A stretch of DNA of 64,000 nucleotides from Picochlorum sp. 'celeri' (GCA_010909725.1 JAACMV010000001.1:407533-471532); one strand, 5' to 3'. Numbered from the stretch's first letter, positions 26,247-36,674 are shown. Numbers and translations are program-made. Notes: generated by a model from the sequence alone, not told the origin.

Positions 26247-27540
26247 TCAAGCTTCTCCCATAGTGTTGACAGCTTCTTCGATCGGTATGGCCTTGCCTTG
26301 ATCATTTTCATGCGTACAAAGTTTGCTACATATCCGTATTTCTATGACGGCCCATTCCCAGGAGGAGGGAGGTGACCGGAAGTGGTCTGTTGCTGGAACC
26401 ATATCCAAGGACTCGATCAGTGCTGCAATGAGTGGGGAGGTTACTTGGGCAACGCATGCTCGTGGGGCATTGCAGGATGGACAATTGTTGCCTGATTTCT
26501 CAACTAATTCTTTGTTTGATTCTAAATGCAGCGAGCCTGCACGCGACGCCGTGTATAAGAGCCTTAGACATTGATCAGGAATGGCTGCCATGTGTTGAAT
26601 GAACTTGAGCATGTGACCATCAGGCGCAGTTCTCCCGTCTCCACAAATGACATTGTCCGGCTCGTACGTCTCCCCTTCCCATGCTACATTATCGCCTTCT
26701 TCTTCTCCATCATCATCTGAAAGGTTTGTGTATGTATTCTGCGCAGCATCTGTGGACAGTTGCTCGTCATCACTACTGCTGTCCTCTGGATCTCTCAGCT
26801 GAGGATCTTTGACAGTCCCCGATTGCACCAAGAAGAATTCTGGGAAATATCCATCAAATTTTCTCACCGATGTTTGCTGTGTAGATGCACGGTCTTCTCT
26901 CATATCACGTACCGTGCTCTGTGCATCTTTTTTACTCTTCATGCTAGAGGAAGATATGTCAGCAGTGACTGTCTTCAGCTGCTCCTGTAAATCCCCGAAA
27001 TCAAATGCTTCAGAATGTAATGCTTCATCGTCTACATTCAGTCCCCACGCATCAGCGTCCTGTTCATCGTGAGCATCGCCATCATTCTCATGGCTGCTAT
27101 TCTGCCTGGGACTTGGCTTACCGTCTTCTACGACATCTTCTGTCTGCATTGCACCTGTCCATCGAAACACTCTCCACGATCCTTTCTTCCCACCACAATC
27201 TTCCTCCAAGCACCCAAAAACATACAATATGGTCGCCGTACTCTTCCTGCTCGCCAGGCATGCCGACTCTAGTGGTGACTGCAAATGAAAGCAAGATTCA
27301 TTCAGTGGCATGCAATGCTTCATGGCATTCGCCTCAGATACCAGTACATACCGATAGTATAAAACTCATAGGTTTTGAGCAGCTAGGACACGATATTGCC
27401 TCGCTTTTTTGGTCCCATTCCCGTGGAAATACAGCTCTTCCACCAACCTTGGGTGTATAGGCATCCACAGCATCATGGGCGTCTACAAGTCTTCCTGGAC
27501 TCCATATAGAACACATTTTCAATACTATTGCTAAATGCAT
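26247..27540 (-). CDS. PDCD2/TSR4-like protein (ribosomal protein uS5 chaperone family)
   Basis: Exons 27352-27540 and 26247-27278 with a 73-bp intron, about 406 residues. The N-terminus (VDAYTPKVGG, CPSCSKPMSFILS) and the C-terminal block (CPSCNAPRACVAQVTSPLI, then WAVIEIRICSKLC) match the two halves of the PDCD2 fold. A long acidic, low-complexity linker lies between them. The family acts as a dedicated chaperone of uS5 in small-subunit assembly. The start could be 27540 or the next ATG at 27516. The gene ends about 160 bp upstream of PsaD on the same strand. Confidence 0.85.
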
Positions 27541-27837
27541 TACAATGATGGGGTATTAACGGTATTTGAAGATGATATCATGGGATGAGAGTCGTGGGTA
27601 CCCATCATGGGTGCAATCAATCCTGATTCAAAACGCATGTGACGGAGGGAATGGTGGCCATATCGTAAAATATAGTGTAGTAATTTGTGATCTATTAATT
27701 GAGAGGTAGTTGTATCTTTATGATGCATTGAATCCAAACAAAACAAAACTTGCATGGACATGGACATGTGGTGTCGTGTCTGAATTTTTTTCCAAGGGAC
27801 ATGCGTGGTTGTATTGTACCATAGAAAGATCTACAAT

Positions 27838-28542
27838 ATGTCACGTATACGAGTGACATCCTTGAATAGAGTCCCTGCTCTGTACAGCCGTGTTCTGGAA
27901 CTACAGAAACTCCTGTTTGCTAAACGTAAGGCTGGGACTGTGGATGACACTCTCCTGGTGCTTCAGCACTCTCCTGTGTATACAATGGGAAAGAGAGGAA
28001 GTATGAATGATTTGAAGTCCAGCATGGAAGAGATTCAGTCCAAGGGCATTGAGATTGTTTCAGGAGTCTCCAGAGGTGGTGAGACAACGTACCACGGTCC
28101 CGGGCAAATAGTGGTCTACCCCATTATCAATCTACGCAGTCTTGGTTTAGGAGCACGAAAGTATGTCGAGTCTTTGGAAGATGCTATGATTGACACCGCG
28201 GCAATATACGGCCTATCATGTCAGGGCAGGGTTCCAGGGAAGACTGGGGTTTGGCTGCATGGGAACAAAATAGGAGCGGTCGGTGTTGCTATTTCTGGCG
28301 GAGTTAGTTACCATGGAATATCGTTTAATGCATCACCCGATTTGTCGGCTTTTCGTGATATAGTAGCATGCGGAGATACCATGTCCAAGACGACATCTTT
28401 GGAGCAAGAACTCAAACCTCAAAAGATTAATTTAAATACAGTGGCTACCCAACTTTCTGAGAATATTATTACACGATTGGGTCATGAAGGAGAACAAATA
28501 CAGATTGGAGATGTTTTTGATGAGATAGATCGCTATGTGTGA
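27838..28542 (+). CDS. LIPB: lipoyl(octanoyl) transferase
   Basis: Transfers octanoate from acyl-carrier protein to lipoyl domains, the first step of lipoate synthesis. The product is 234 residues from the ATG at 27838. Motifs: RGGETTYHGPGQIVVYPI, GKTGVWLHGNKIGAVGVAI with the catalytic lysine in NKIGAVG, and IVACG with the catalytic cysteine. There is little leader sequence, so organelle targeting is uncertain; mitochondria are usual for this class. Its stop overlaps the convergent CtIP gene by about 10 bp. Confidence 0.95.
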   Translation: MSRIRVTSLNRVPALYSRVLELQKLLFAKRKAGTVDDTLLVLQHSPVYTMGKRGSMNDLKSSMEEIQSKGIEIVSGVSRGGETTYHGPGQIVVYPIINLRSLGLGARKYVESLEDAMIDTAAIYGLSCQGRVPGKTGVWLHGNKIGAVGVAISGGVSYHGISFNASPDLSAFRDIVACGDTMSKTTSLEQELKPQKINLNTVATQLSENIITRLGHEGEQIQIGDVFDEIDRYV

Positions 28543-29507
28543 GGCTCAAGGTGCTGAATGTCCCAATAATCTGGTGGAGATGGTGGTGGGTCATATTTTC
28601 GTCGATGGCGAGACGTTTCCTGATGAACACTATGACCACATAGTCTCTTGACCATCTCATTTGCCCTATCAAGGTCTCCATACTGGGCGTACACTTTATA
28701 GAATTTTGCACAATCTGGACAAAACCATGCTGGTAAATTTTTCCTGTCATCCTTTTTACGAATGATCTCCATATACTTGAATGCTCTATCTTCGTTGAAT
28801 GCACCTTTCTTTTCCTGTAATTGCTCGGGAACGAGACATGTTGAGCTTTCCACTGCTGCTGAGGCTCTTGCTGGCCTGGGCATTTTCTTCACAGACTTCC
28901 ATGGTGGTGATTTTACACCCCGTTCCTTCTTCTCAAGAAATGTTACAGAGGAACTCTCTCGACGATCTTTCTGACTAGTGTTTTGGCTTTCTTCTGTCTC
29001 GGCTACCACTTTGAGACAGGATGGAATGGTTCCGCCGAGGTGCGTGATGCTCACAGGTGTATTGAGTTCAGCTGAATCATCACGCCCATGTTTGCGCGAA
29101 AAACCCGCCCCATCATCATCACCACTACCCATCTGAAGCTTTTGATTAGGAGTCTGCATGTCATCATCTTCCATGGCCTTCTTCCGAGATGGGCGTGAGT
29201 TGCTGTGGCCAACCCTGTCCTGGTCAACCTTCTCCTCTTGTTCCTTCTTTATTGGCACATCTCTATTTTCACCGAGGGCCACATCCTCCAACTGCTTCCC
29301 AAGGGCCTCACTCCTATTTTTAAGCCTCTGGTATGCCCCCTGAAGATCCTGATACTTCTTTCGCGCTTGCCGGAGTTGTTCCTTGTACCGTTCACAGTTT
29401 ATCGCTAAGACTTGTGCACACTCCTTCAGCTCCTGTCGGCTCATTTGATCTAAAGGAACTTTCTTAGTAACCATTTTAGTACTCTTGAAACCCGAATTCG
29501 TCTCCAT
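28533..29507 (-). CDS. CtIP/Sae2/COM1 DNA-end resection protein
   Basis: Single exon, about 324 residues from the ATG at 29507 (METNSGFKSTK). An N-terminal coiled coil (about residues 25-90) matches the tetramerisation helix of CtIP. The middle is charged and disordered. The C-terminal domain has the family hallmarks: FCPDCAKFYKVYAQ, with the CxxC pair, and SRHRRKYDPPPSPPDYWDI, with the RHR motif. Family members activate the Mre11-Rad50 nuclease to start double-strand-break resection. Its last codons overlap the last codons of LipB on the opposite strand. Confidence 0.9.
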   Translation of the reverse strand: METNSGFKSTKMVTKKVPLDQMSRQELKECAQVLAINCERYKEQLRQARKKYQDLQGAYQRLKNRSEALGKQLEDVALGENRDVPIKKEQEEKVDQDRVGHSNSRPSRKKAMEDDDMQTPNQKLQMGSGDDDGAGFSRKHGRDDSAELNTPVSITHLGGTIPSCLKVVAETEESQNTSQKDRRESSSVTFLEKKERGVKSPPWKSVKKMPRPARASAAVESSTCLVPEQLQEKKGAFNEDRAFKYMEIIRKKDDRKNLPAWFCPDCAKFYKVYAQYGDLDRANEMVKRLCGHSVHQETSRHRRKYDPPPSPPDYWDIQHLEPHT

Positions 29508-29631
29508 TTGAGCGTATTCTGTGAGATTTTCTCCGTTTACAATAGGCTGTTTGCGGACACTCTCGACAGCACTCTCGCGCAATCTTTCTTCCGTTTACAT
29601 CGATATAAATAATTAATTAAATAAATAGCCG

Positions 29632-30894
29632 CTATACGAGAAGCATGTGGCCTTCATGGGCGACCTCCGCGAGATTCAAGTCTGCTTCAACTTCCCCATT
29701 CTGGTAACGAACACAGGCTGTTTTGGCTGCCAAGTCCACGCTTTCCACCTTTACCAGATACCACATACTCTCCTCAGGGCTATCAGCAACCCAATACACC
29801 TCTGCAATCTTACCTACCAGTGCAATAGTGATGTCATCCTCAGTGAGCCTTCTCCTTGCTGCTTGAGGTTTCTTGGCACACTCTTTCAACCCTGGAATGA
29901 ACGGTTCAGAAGGGACTGGTGCATATTGCATCTGAGCAGACCCATCAACTTGCATCATACTGTCATCAACTGCATTCTTCTCATCCAGATAGTCATCATC
30001 GTCATACATGGCAGCTGCCACCATGGCCGTGGCTTGGCTGACTGCAGCTGCTGCTGATCGCCTTCGCCCATCACCCTGATTCCTACGCCGCTTCGATGTT
30101 GTATTTGCCTCAATGCCTCCCATTGATACATCATCTGGATTCAGAGATGAAACACCATCGCCATACGCACTGTTTGTCTGCCGATTGATTGTCAAAGGTA
30201 TGTTTGTTCTCAATTTCTGCTGCTGCAAAGGCTTTGCTGCTGGAGGCTGATCTGGTTCATATCCATCGATGGATGAGGTGTACCCAAGCCTAGATGAGCC
30301 AGCTCGCCGAGCTGGTACAGACTCGTACAGATGAGGCTCCTGATTCATCACATAATCATCTGGCATGTACTCGTCAATCTCCAGCTGACCAGTCTCAGTC
30401 AAAAACTGCGTCAAATTCGTAATATCTCCCTCCAAACTCTGAGCATACTTTCCTAAAAGCTCATGCCCTTGAACCGCTAACTGCACCTTTTCCTCCGACC
30501 ATTGTATCAACAAAGATTGGTCTGCCTTTAATTTCTCAGCTTCCTGCTTCACTTCCTCAGACCGAGACTTCCCAGACGGAATCTGTGCTATCCTATTCAC
30601 CTGATCGTCGACTCTCTGACTCAAATCTACACTCGGAAGTATAATAATAACATGTATGCATCGCAACAACAGATTCAATCACGTACCTTGACATTTATGG
30701 TCCAAATCCCGAATCATGTTCAGTATACGAGTCAATTCCGATGGCATGGCCACAGTTGCTGCAATATAGCAATACCAACAAACATCTGTTAGTACTCGAT
30801 GGACACGTTGACAAGTATGGAAGAAGAAAGAAATTACAAATTTCGTACACTCGACAAATTTCTCCAGGTACACAACCTGGTCTTGCGCAGCCAT
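29632..30894 (-). CDS. ING-like N-terminal domain protein with a Tudor-like C-terminus
   Basis: Exons 30849-30894, 30687-30758 and 29632-30626, introns of 90 and 60 bp, about 370 residues. The start gives VVYLEKFVESTVAMPSEL and ILNMIRDLDHKCQ, a good ING N-terminal helix. A second helix with SEEKVQLAVQGHELLGKYAQ follows. The middle is low-complexity and includes a basic run, SKRRRNQGDGRRRS. In place of the PHD finger usual in ING proteins, the end is a compact beta-rich block, VGKIAEVYWVADSPEESMWY to VRYQNGEVEADLNL, that looks like a Tudor domain. ING proteins anchor histone acetyltransferase or deacetylase complexes. There is no room for a PHD finger: the next gene starts 124 bp on. Confidence 0.75.
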
Positions 30895-31463
30895 GTCTAC
30901 CGCTTCTTTTCCACTACATATAAAATCTTGGATTTTATGTATTTATTAAATCCATCAGTTTTGCACGTATTGAATCAGAAAGCACCAAACATGTGCACGT
31001 CGATGTCACGTATCGGTCGAATCGGAATTTGACCGAACCCGTTGCCCGCCATCGTGGGGTTCCATACAGATGCTCTGTGCATGATACATGCCCCATACTT
31101 CCATCCTCCTCCTATACAATAATATTATTCATAGGTATAGGTGCGTACTTGTGTATATTTCAGGCCAATCATGGACACGGCATGTCTGAGAGCTGTTGGG
31201 ATGGCTGCGGCGGTGGGCTGGCCATGAGGTATCCACTCGGTGCTCCCCCACAGAGGACTGCGTTGCTCTGTATTCGATTGAAATTATAAATATCAATGAA
31301 TGGGTTCGGGAGGCGTTGCCGCGGAGGGGTGGATGGCAGTCTTGACTCCGCAAGGGCGTGACGGCCGACGATTGGTGTTTGAGTTTCTCAGCAATATCGC
31401 CGTTGGTAATGTAATTTAACAAGACGATATAACGTATTATGTGCAGAATTGCGGCGGTTCAAG
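30895..31463. promoter_or_regulatory. divergent intergenic region between the ING-like gene and eL32
   Basis: About 570 bp with no recognised coding sequence. It should hold the promoters of both genes and perhaps an untranslated eL32 exon. A short inverted repeat (CGGTC/GACCG) lies near 31014-31036. Confidence 0.45.
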
Positions 31464-31871
31464 ATGGTGCAGCCACTGAAGAAGGTCAAGAATGTGAACA
31501 AGCGCAAGCACAATAGCTTCAAGCGCCACCAGAGTGATAGAAAGATCGCAGTGTCTGAGAGCTGGCGTCGTCCAAAGGGTATTGATTCTCGCGTGCGTAG
31601 AAAGTTCAAGGGATGCGGAATCATCATGCCAAACATTGGTTATGGAACCAACAAGAAGACTAGACACGTTTTGCCAAACGGATTCAAAAAGATTGTGGTG
31701 TCTAACGTGAAGGATCTTGAATTGTTGATGATGCATAACAGAAGATACTGCGGAGAAGTTGCCCACAATGTTTCCACGTTGAAGCGCAAGGCTATCGTGG
31801 AGCGTGCTGCAGAGCTCAACATTCGTTTGACAAACGGTCATGCACGCCTCCGCACACAGGAGGACGAGTAA
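31464..31871 (+). CDS. RPL32: cytosolic 60S ribosomal protein eL32
   Basis: 135 residues from ATG 31464 ([14 protein letters not shown]). Diagnostic eL32 sequence includes [47 protein letters not shown] and [19 protein letters not shown]. There is no intron in the coding part. A TGTAA poly(A)-type signal lies at 31900-31904, about 30 bp after the stop. Confidence 0.97.
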   Translation: MVQPLKKVKNVNKRKHNSFKRHQSDRKIAVSESWRRPKGIDSRVRRKFKGCGIIMPNIGYGTNKKTRHVLPNGFKKIVVSNVKDLELLMMHNRRYCGEVAHNVSTLKRKAIVERAAELNIRLTNGHARLRTQEDE

Positions 31872-31899
31872 ATATTATATATATTCTGTAGCATCTTTG

Positions 31900-31904
31900 T
31901 GTAA
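31900..31904 (+). terminator. putative TGTAA poly(A) signal of eL32
   Basis: TGTAA 29 bp after the stop codon, matching the chlorophyte poly(A) signal. Confidence 0.55.
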
Positions 31905-31921
31905 CATCAAATCATTCGTTA

Positions 31922-32757
31922 TTAGGACGTGTCGTTTTTCTTGTTGCTATCCTTGTTTTGTTGTTGCGTCTGCGTGATTGACTTGACAATGAGGCCAACC
32001 CCTTTGGAGATGGCCCATTTACTCGCAGGTACAGCAACTTCTAATACCTTTGCTCCTCCTTTCCCAGCTAGTTTCATCGCGTCGACGGCGTATTTGGACG
32101 TGTTTGTCCCGAATGTGCCGGTGACATAGGTGACGGCACTTTTTGCAGCTTCTGGGACTCGTTCTTCCACTGCATCCAGCGACTCATCCGTCTTCTTCAG
32201 GACCCACTCTATAGGATTATCGTTGAAATCACTCTCAATCTCACCCTCTTCTCCTGCGATTCGAGCTCGATGCTGGACTTTGAGAGAATCTGTATGTTTC
32301 TGTGCTACTGGCTACATCATACACACAGGGCCATGGTGAGTATCAGACATGTATATCGATACTACTACTCATGTTTGACATGATTACATACCTTGTCTTG
32401 ATCCCTCCGTCGAATCAGAAACGAAGAAGACCTCTCTATTTGAACTGGTTTGGGTGGCTCTGCTGCCTTTCTTGAAGCTGGCTTCGGCTGTATGACCAGG
32501 GGCCTCTTCGTCTCTCGGTCTATCGGCGAATCTGCAGTAGCAAGAATGAATACGAATGAAAGAATGGGTCAAGAAATGACTGTGACGAAGACCATGGAGA
32601 ATTGTTCAAATTTTCTGTTTCATGTTGTCCTACAGGACCTACCTTCTTCATACGAATGAATCCGTGTTTTTTGTGGTAGAAACGTATGGTTCGCAGGCGC
32701 TCGAATGGGTTTGCTCGGATTCGCACGGACAAACGTTTGGACCAGGTTCAGGGACAT
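31922..32757 (-). CDS. hypothetical protein, three exons
   Basis: Not recognised. Exons 32643-32757, 32392-32531 and 31922-32299 keep phase across introns of 111 and 92 bp, giving about 210 residues. It begins MSLNLVQTFVRANPSKPIRA, positively charged with few acids and compatible with an organelle transit peptide. It continues with FNDNPIEWVLKKTDESLDAV and ends in a Gly/Ala/Lys-rich amphipathic helical segment (YAVDAMKLAGKGGAKVLEVA) and a polar tail. A plastid-stroma or membrane-associated role is only inferred. It is convergent with eL32, with about 50 bp between the stops. Confidence 0.55.
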
Positions 32758-32814
32758 GTCACAAATTCGGGCTAATAAGATACGAGTACGTTATCTGTAT
32801 ACGTTACAATAGTC

Positions 32815-34493
32815 TCATATTTTATTTAGTTCTGTTTGAATTTCTGTAGTCTTTCCCTCTAATTGTATCAACGCATTCAGTTGATTATTGAGAACTCGAA
32901 CCAGCTTGCTCACAGATCCTGTCTCGTCTCCAAGACTGGAGGCTGTCACTGAATTCACATCCTGAATTGCTTCCCCTAGTTGTTCACCAATCTGATTCAG
33001 AGTCACACCAAGGCGGGATGTTCTTTCATACAGGATATCTCTTTCCACTGCCTGATCATCAGCGAGGCCTTGCTCCTCCTTGTACAGACGCTCTGCTTCA
33101 GAGGACATGCCATTGAGAGCCTCGTGAATTCCTTTCTGATGGGCTTCGACCATTTGCAAACGTCTCTCTAATGCGTCTTGTCCGGCTAAAACTCTCTTTA
33201 GTTCCTCCTCTAATTGAATTAGAGCTTGTCTATTCTCCAAGATAGACTTGTCCCATTTTGCCAATTCCTCAGCATTCTTGACAAAAGATCTGGATCTCTT
33301 TTCCAATTCGACTGTCCATTCGTTGATAATGTTTTCCACGACTTGGCCTTGGATGGTACTGGGTGCCGATATGGTGGTGGTTTGGGTGGCTCCAGAGCTT
33401 GCAACATTCAGTGCTGTTGTTGCTGGAGCACTGTTGGCAGCTGAAGACGCTCCAAATGATATGGAGGTACCTGCCGCTGAGCTGGATGCATTTGCCGTGG
33501 TGGCTGCCCCACCACTAGATGGCTGAAGCGAGAAACTGGCCGTGGTTGTACCTGCTGGGGTGGAAGAAGGTTTTTTGTCCCCAAAAGAAAATCCTCCTGT
33601 TGATGCAGGAGTTGGAGTTGTAGTAGCGGCAGCAGATGATGATGAACCGCCTCCAAATGAAAATCCTCCCGATGAGGCAGCAGCCATTGTTGGAGCTGTA
33701 GCACTGGGAGCAGATGATGACGAAGCACCCCCAAATGAGAATCCTCCAGATGACGCAGCAGCTGTCATTGCAGCTGTAGCACTGGGAGCAGATGATGACG
33801 AAGCACCCCCAAATGAGAATCCTCCAGATGACGCAGCAGCTCCAGTCGAAGCAGCAGCGGCAGCACCAGTGCTTCCGAAAGAAAATCCTTGTGTACTAGG
33901 TGCCGCAGTCGATGAAGGAGTTGCACTCCCAAAGGAAAACCCAGAGGAGGATGCAGTCGTCTGCCCAAAGGACAAACCACCTGACGAAGCAGCTAATGCA
34001 GGGGAGGGGCTGCTCGTTGCCGCACTAGATCCACTGAATGAAAATGCAGGCGTGGATGATCCCCCTGAAGCAGATGCACCACCAAAGTTGAATGATACGC
34101 CACCAGAGCTTGACCCTCCAGTGCCAAAGGACAGTGCTGATGATGATGCCTGTGACGCTCCTGTTGATGCCCCGAAGAGACCTCCTCCAGAACTCGCTCC
34201 ACCAAAGCTGAATCCACTAGAAGGGGCTGATGATGCCGTAAAGGAGAGACCCGACTGCTGAGCACCTCCACTCGCAGGCGTAGATGGTGTTGCCCCAAAA
34301 GAAAAGCCTGCTCCACTCGCCCCTCCGAATCCTGAACCAGACGAGGCCCCACCTCCTGCGATGAAAACATATGCAATTATGTAGCCATTTAGTACAATAG
34401 CAAGGCTCTAAAATAAATCAACCAAAACAGAAACGATTTCCCACTCCATTTGTGATGTGCACACAACAACGTACCGAAACTGGGCGCAGACAT
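32815..34493 (-). CDS. NUP62: nuclear pore FG-nucleoporin Nup62/Nsp1
   Basis: Exon 1, 34475-34493, encodes MSAPSFG; after a 119-bp GTACGT...CAG intron, exon 2 is 32815-34355. The protein is about 519 residues. The N-terminal 320 residues are Ser/Ala/Gly-rich with many FSFG and FG repeats (GGFSFGGASSSSAPSATA). The C-terminal 200 residues are the Nsp1_C coiled coil (WTVELEKRSRSFVKNAEELA, LNQIGEQLGEAIQDVNS). It lines the central channel with Nup58 and Nup54. A recent in-frame tandem duplication lies in the FG region (33695-33842). Confidence 0.93.
33695..33842. repeat. 78-bp in-frame tandem repeat inside the Nup62 FG region
   Basis: Two copies of a 78-bp unit (26 codons), starting at 33695 and 33773 and identical over about 70 bp. 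Each encodes an FSFG block with a Ser/Ala spacer. A third, more diverged copy lies at about 33640. The near-identity suggests recent slippage or unequal exchange. Confidence 0.8.
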
Positions 34494-34675
34494 TACAGAT
34501 ACAATTTAAATATCACACAATGTATTATTAATGCACTGATGAAGGGCATGATATCCTTCTCTTGTCTTGAAAATTCGGCGAATTTGGAAATTTTAATACG
34601 GAACTTTTTGCGATGAATTCCATTCCTCACATGCCTAAAACTTCCTTGCATGAGGCTATTGCGAAATAGTAAGAC

Positions 34676-35434
34676 ATGTCTTTCTATCAGGCAGATCTGC
34701 GTGCGTCGCTTTCGACGACACTGCAATGCAGAGGGCTGCAACCTCTCGGACGTCCGTGTCGCTCTCGCATGGCACGTGGGTGCCTCATGATACGAGCACA
34801 GCAGTATGAAGGATCAAATAGGGATCCAGTAGCAGTTAGACGAGTTCCCGAGCCAATTCCTGGAACGTATGATACAGCTCCTAGCCGAGGAGGTTCTGGT
34901 CCACCTGGTGGGCCACCACAAGGAAATGGAGGGGATACAGGTGGGGGGCCCTTTTCAAATTTGACAAAGGCGTTTGTGGCTGGTTCATTTATTTTAGGCA
35001 TGGGCGCTGGTATTTGGTTTGCTTCAGAAGTCACATTTGCCCCCAAAAATGTAGCATCAACAGTCTTGGTGGATACCAAGACTCCCAATTCTGAGGTATG
35101 CATGGCGAATGGGTATTCTTCCATGGTATTTGATCAGAGGCTGTTTGTGTCTTTCAATCCGTTCAATGTGTACGTCTCCCAACCGGAAGTCAAGCCTGGG
35201 TGCGTGCTGAGAAGAGCAAACTTTAATGTCTTGGAAAGCCGGGGTTTGATAGATAGCCAACAGGTTCAGGACTGTAAGAGAAATATGAATACATTTGCTT
35301 TTGTTGGAGATCTGACTGGAAATCCCCAGGTTTCGTGCGTGTATCATTCAGAAGAAGCAGAAAATCAATTCCTACGGAATCCGGACAAGGCCATAATATC
35401 CAACTCAGTACCAAGTGAGCAGCCTGCTCAGTAA
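34676..35434 (+). CDS. DUF3172-type plastid membrane protein
   Basis: 252 residues, single exon. A leader of about 45 residues rich in Arg and Ser looks like a chloroplast transit peptide. A Pro/Gly-rich stretch is followed by one membrane segment (FVAGSFILGMGAGIWF, residues about 102-117). The conserved C-terminal domain has SEVCMANGYSSMVFDQRLFV, VSQPEVKPGCVLRRANF and FAFVGDLTGNPQVSCVYHSE. I associate this domain with the DUF3172 family shared by cyanobacteria and green plastids, whose function is unknown. A TGTAA signal lies at 35464-35468. Confidence 0.7.
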   Translation: MSFYQADLRASLSTTLQCRGLQPLGRPCRSRMARGCLMIRAQQYEGSNRDPVAVRRVPEPIPGTYDTAPSRGGSGPPGGPPQGNGGDTGGGPFSNLTKAFVAGSFILGMGAGIWFASEVTFAPKNVASTVLVDTKTPNSEVCMANGYSSMVFDQRLFVSFNPFNVYVSQPEVKPGCVLRRANFNVLESRGLIDSQQVQDCKRNMNTFAFVGDLTGNPQVSCVYHSEEAENQFLRNPDKAIISNSVPSEQPAQ

Positions 35435-35463
35435 TCTTTTCGTTTCGTTTTAAATATTAAAAT

Positions 35464-35468
35464 TGTAA
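35464..35468 (+). terminator. putative TGTAA poly(A) signal of the DUF3172 gene
   Basis: TGTAA 30 bp after the stop, 9 bp before the convergent SANT+UBA coding end. Confidence 0.5.
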
Positions 35469-35476
35469 CTGATATT

Positions 35477-36630
35477 TCAATACACACAATGCACGGTGAG
35501 CCACTCGACAGCGCCCTCTATGCTTCCATTTGCCTCGTCCAACGCATCAATCACCTGCCTCCGAGCAAAACCCATGGCTGTGAGGGTCGCGATGCTTGCT
35601 TCTAAACCTGCTACTTCACACTCTTTGGCAGTATCAGAATCATACGTGACATCTATTTCCTCATCCGTTGATGACGCTTTCATCCCTGACTCATCTGACA
35701 CTCTTCTCTTCTTTGACACACCATTCTTCTTCTTCTTTTTGTCACCACCCTTTTTATTCTTGGAACCAGACAAGGTTCTCCTAATATTTCCATTTTCTGA
35801 AACGTTCTCTCTTCCACCGCTTGTATTCATCGAGGCTTTGTGATTTCTTTGGAACATGTGATGACACTGCTGTCTGGAAGTGTGATACTTGTACACTGCA
35901 TGAGCCTCCTGCAATTTCTGATACAACTCCCTCAATCGACGCAGCTTTTCTTCCCTTGAAAATGCTTGAATTTCATCGATCGCAGGAAAGCTAAGGGATT
36001 TGAGCTGATTCAATACTTCTCGGTGATGCTTCAGTTCTCCCTGCTCCTTCATCTTGGCCTCAAATATATCTTCAAGCTGTCGCTCCACATCCATCATCTG
36101 CTCTTCTGTTAAACCATACCGAACTTTACTTTCTTCTTGAAGCTTTTCTTTCATTTCTTTTGTCAAATTAGCTGCAAAGAAATTGTGTACACCTCAACAC
36201 ATGCTCATCATCAGTACCCAACAGATTACAGACACGCACGTCCATTGTAAATAATCAAACCAGACTTTCTCTGGGCATCCACTTTGGCCTCATTGTCCTG
36301 CCGAATGCGATCAATATCCACCCGCAAACCCGTGTATGCAGCCAAACTCTGTTGTCCCAACAACCTCTGTGTCTGGCCATTCAACTGCTGAATCAGTTTT
36401 CCAGGCAGCAGGCCAGTGTCTAAAATCTGCACCCATCTTCCAATGCCATACTTCATCAGGCATAATTTCAACGTCTGTGCTTCCTCCTTGGTCCATCCTG
36501 GAGACGGTGTGAAATTCCACCTGCACAACCATGTCAGGTCACGTGTGATCCATCCGTACCATGGACACGTTCCATTCTCTCGGATTAAAGAATGAGTTGG
36601 ATAAGGCGTGCTTTCGAAGATACGAGGCAT
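35477..36630 (-). CDS. SANT/Myb-like plus UBA-domain protein
   Basis: Exons 36560-36630, 36240-36520 and 35477-36171, about 348 residues. The middle has a SANT/Myb-like helix set (PGWTKEEAQTLKLCLMKYGI, GRWVQIL) followed by QRLLGQQSLAAYTGLRVDID. Next come a helical region and a Lys-rich nuclear-localisation-type stretch (KKGGDKKKKKNGVSKKRRV). A C-terminal UBA domain follows (ATLTAMGFARRQVIDALDEA, then IEGAVEWLT). The first intron would be only 39 bp (GTACGG...CAG) and is a multiple of three without stops, so it may instead be coding (13 extra residues). A (CAA)n tract sits in the 5' leader. Role unknown; chromatin or ubiquitin-linked regulation is a guess. Confidence 0.65.
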
Positions 36631-36652
36631 TGCCGGGTGGAATAACGTGTCT

Positions 36653-36674
36653 CAACAACAACAACAACAACAAC
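36653..36674. repeat. (CAA)n microsatellite
   Basis: About seven CAA units just upstream of the start codon of the SANT+UBA gene, so (TTG)n on its sense strand. It probably lies in the 5' leader. Confidence 0.9.

Noticed and set aside
27538..27767. Small minus-strand frame between PDCD2 and LipB
   Set aside because: Met/His/Ser-rich low-complexity frame in a promoter region, no homology recognised.
33542..34261. Plus-strand 239-codon open frame, Pro/Glu/Asp-rich
   Set aside because: It is the antisense of the Nup62 FG repeats. The repeated codons keep the reverse frame open; the product looks like a low-complexity mirror.
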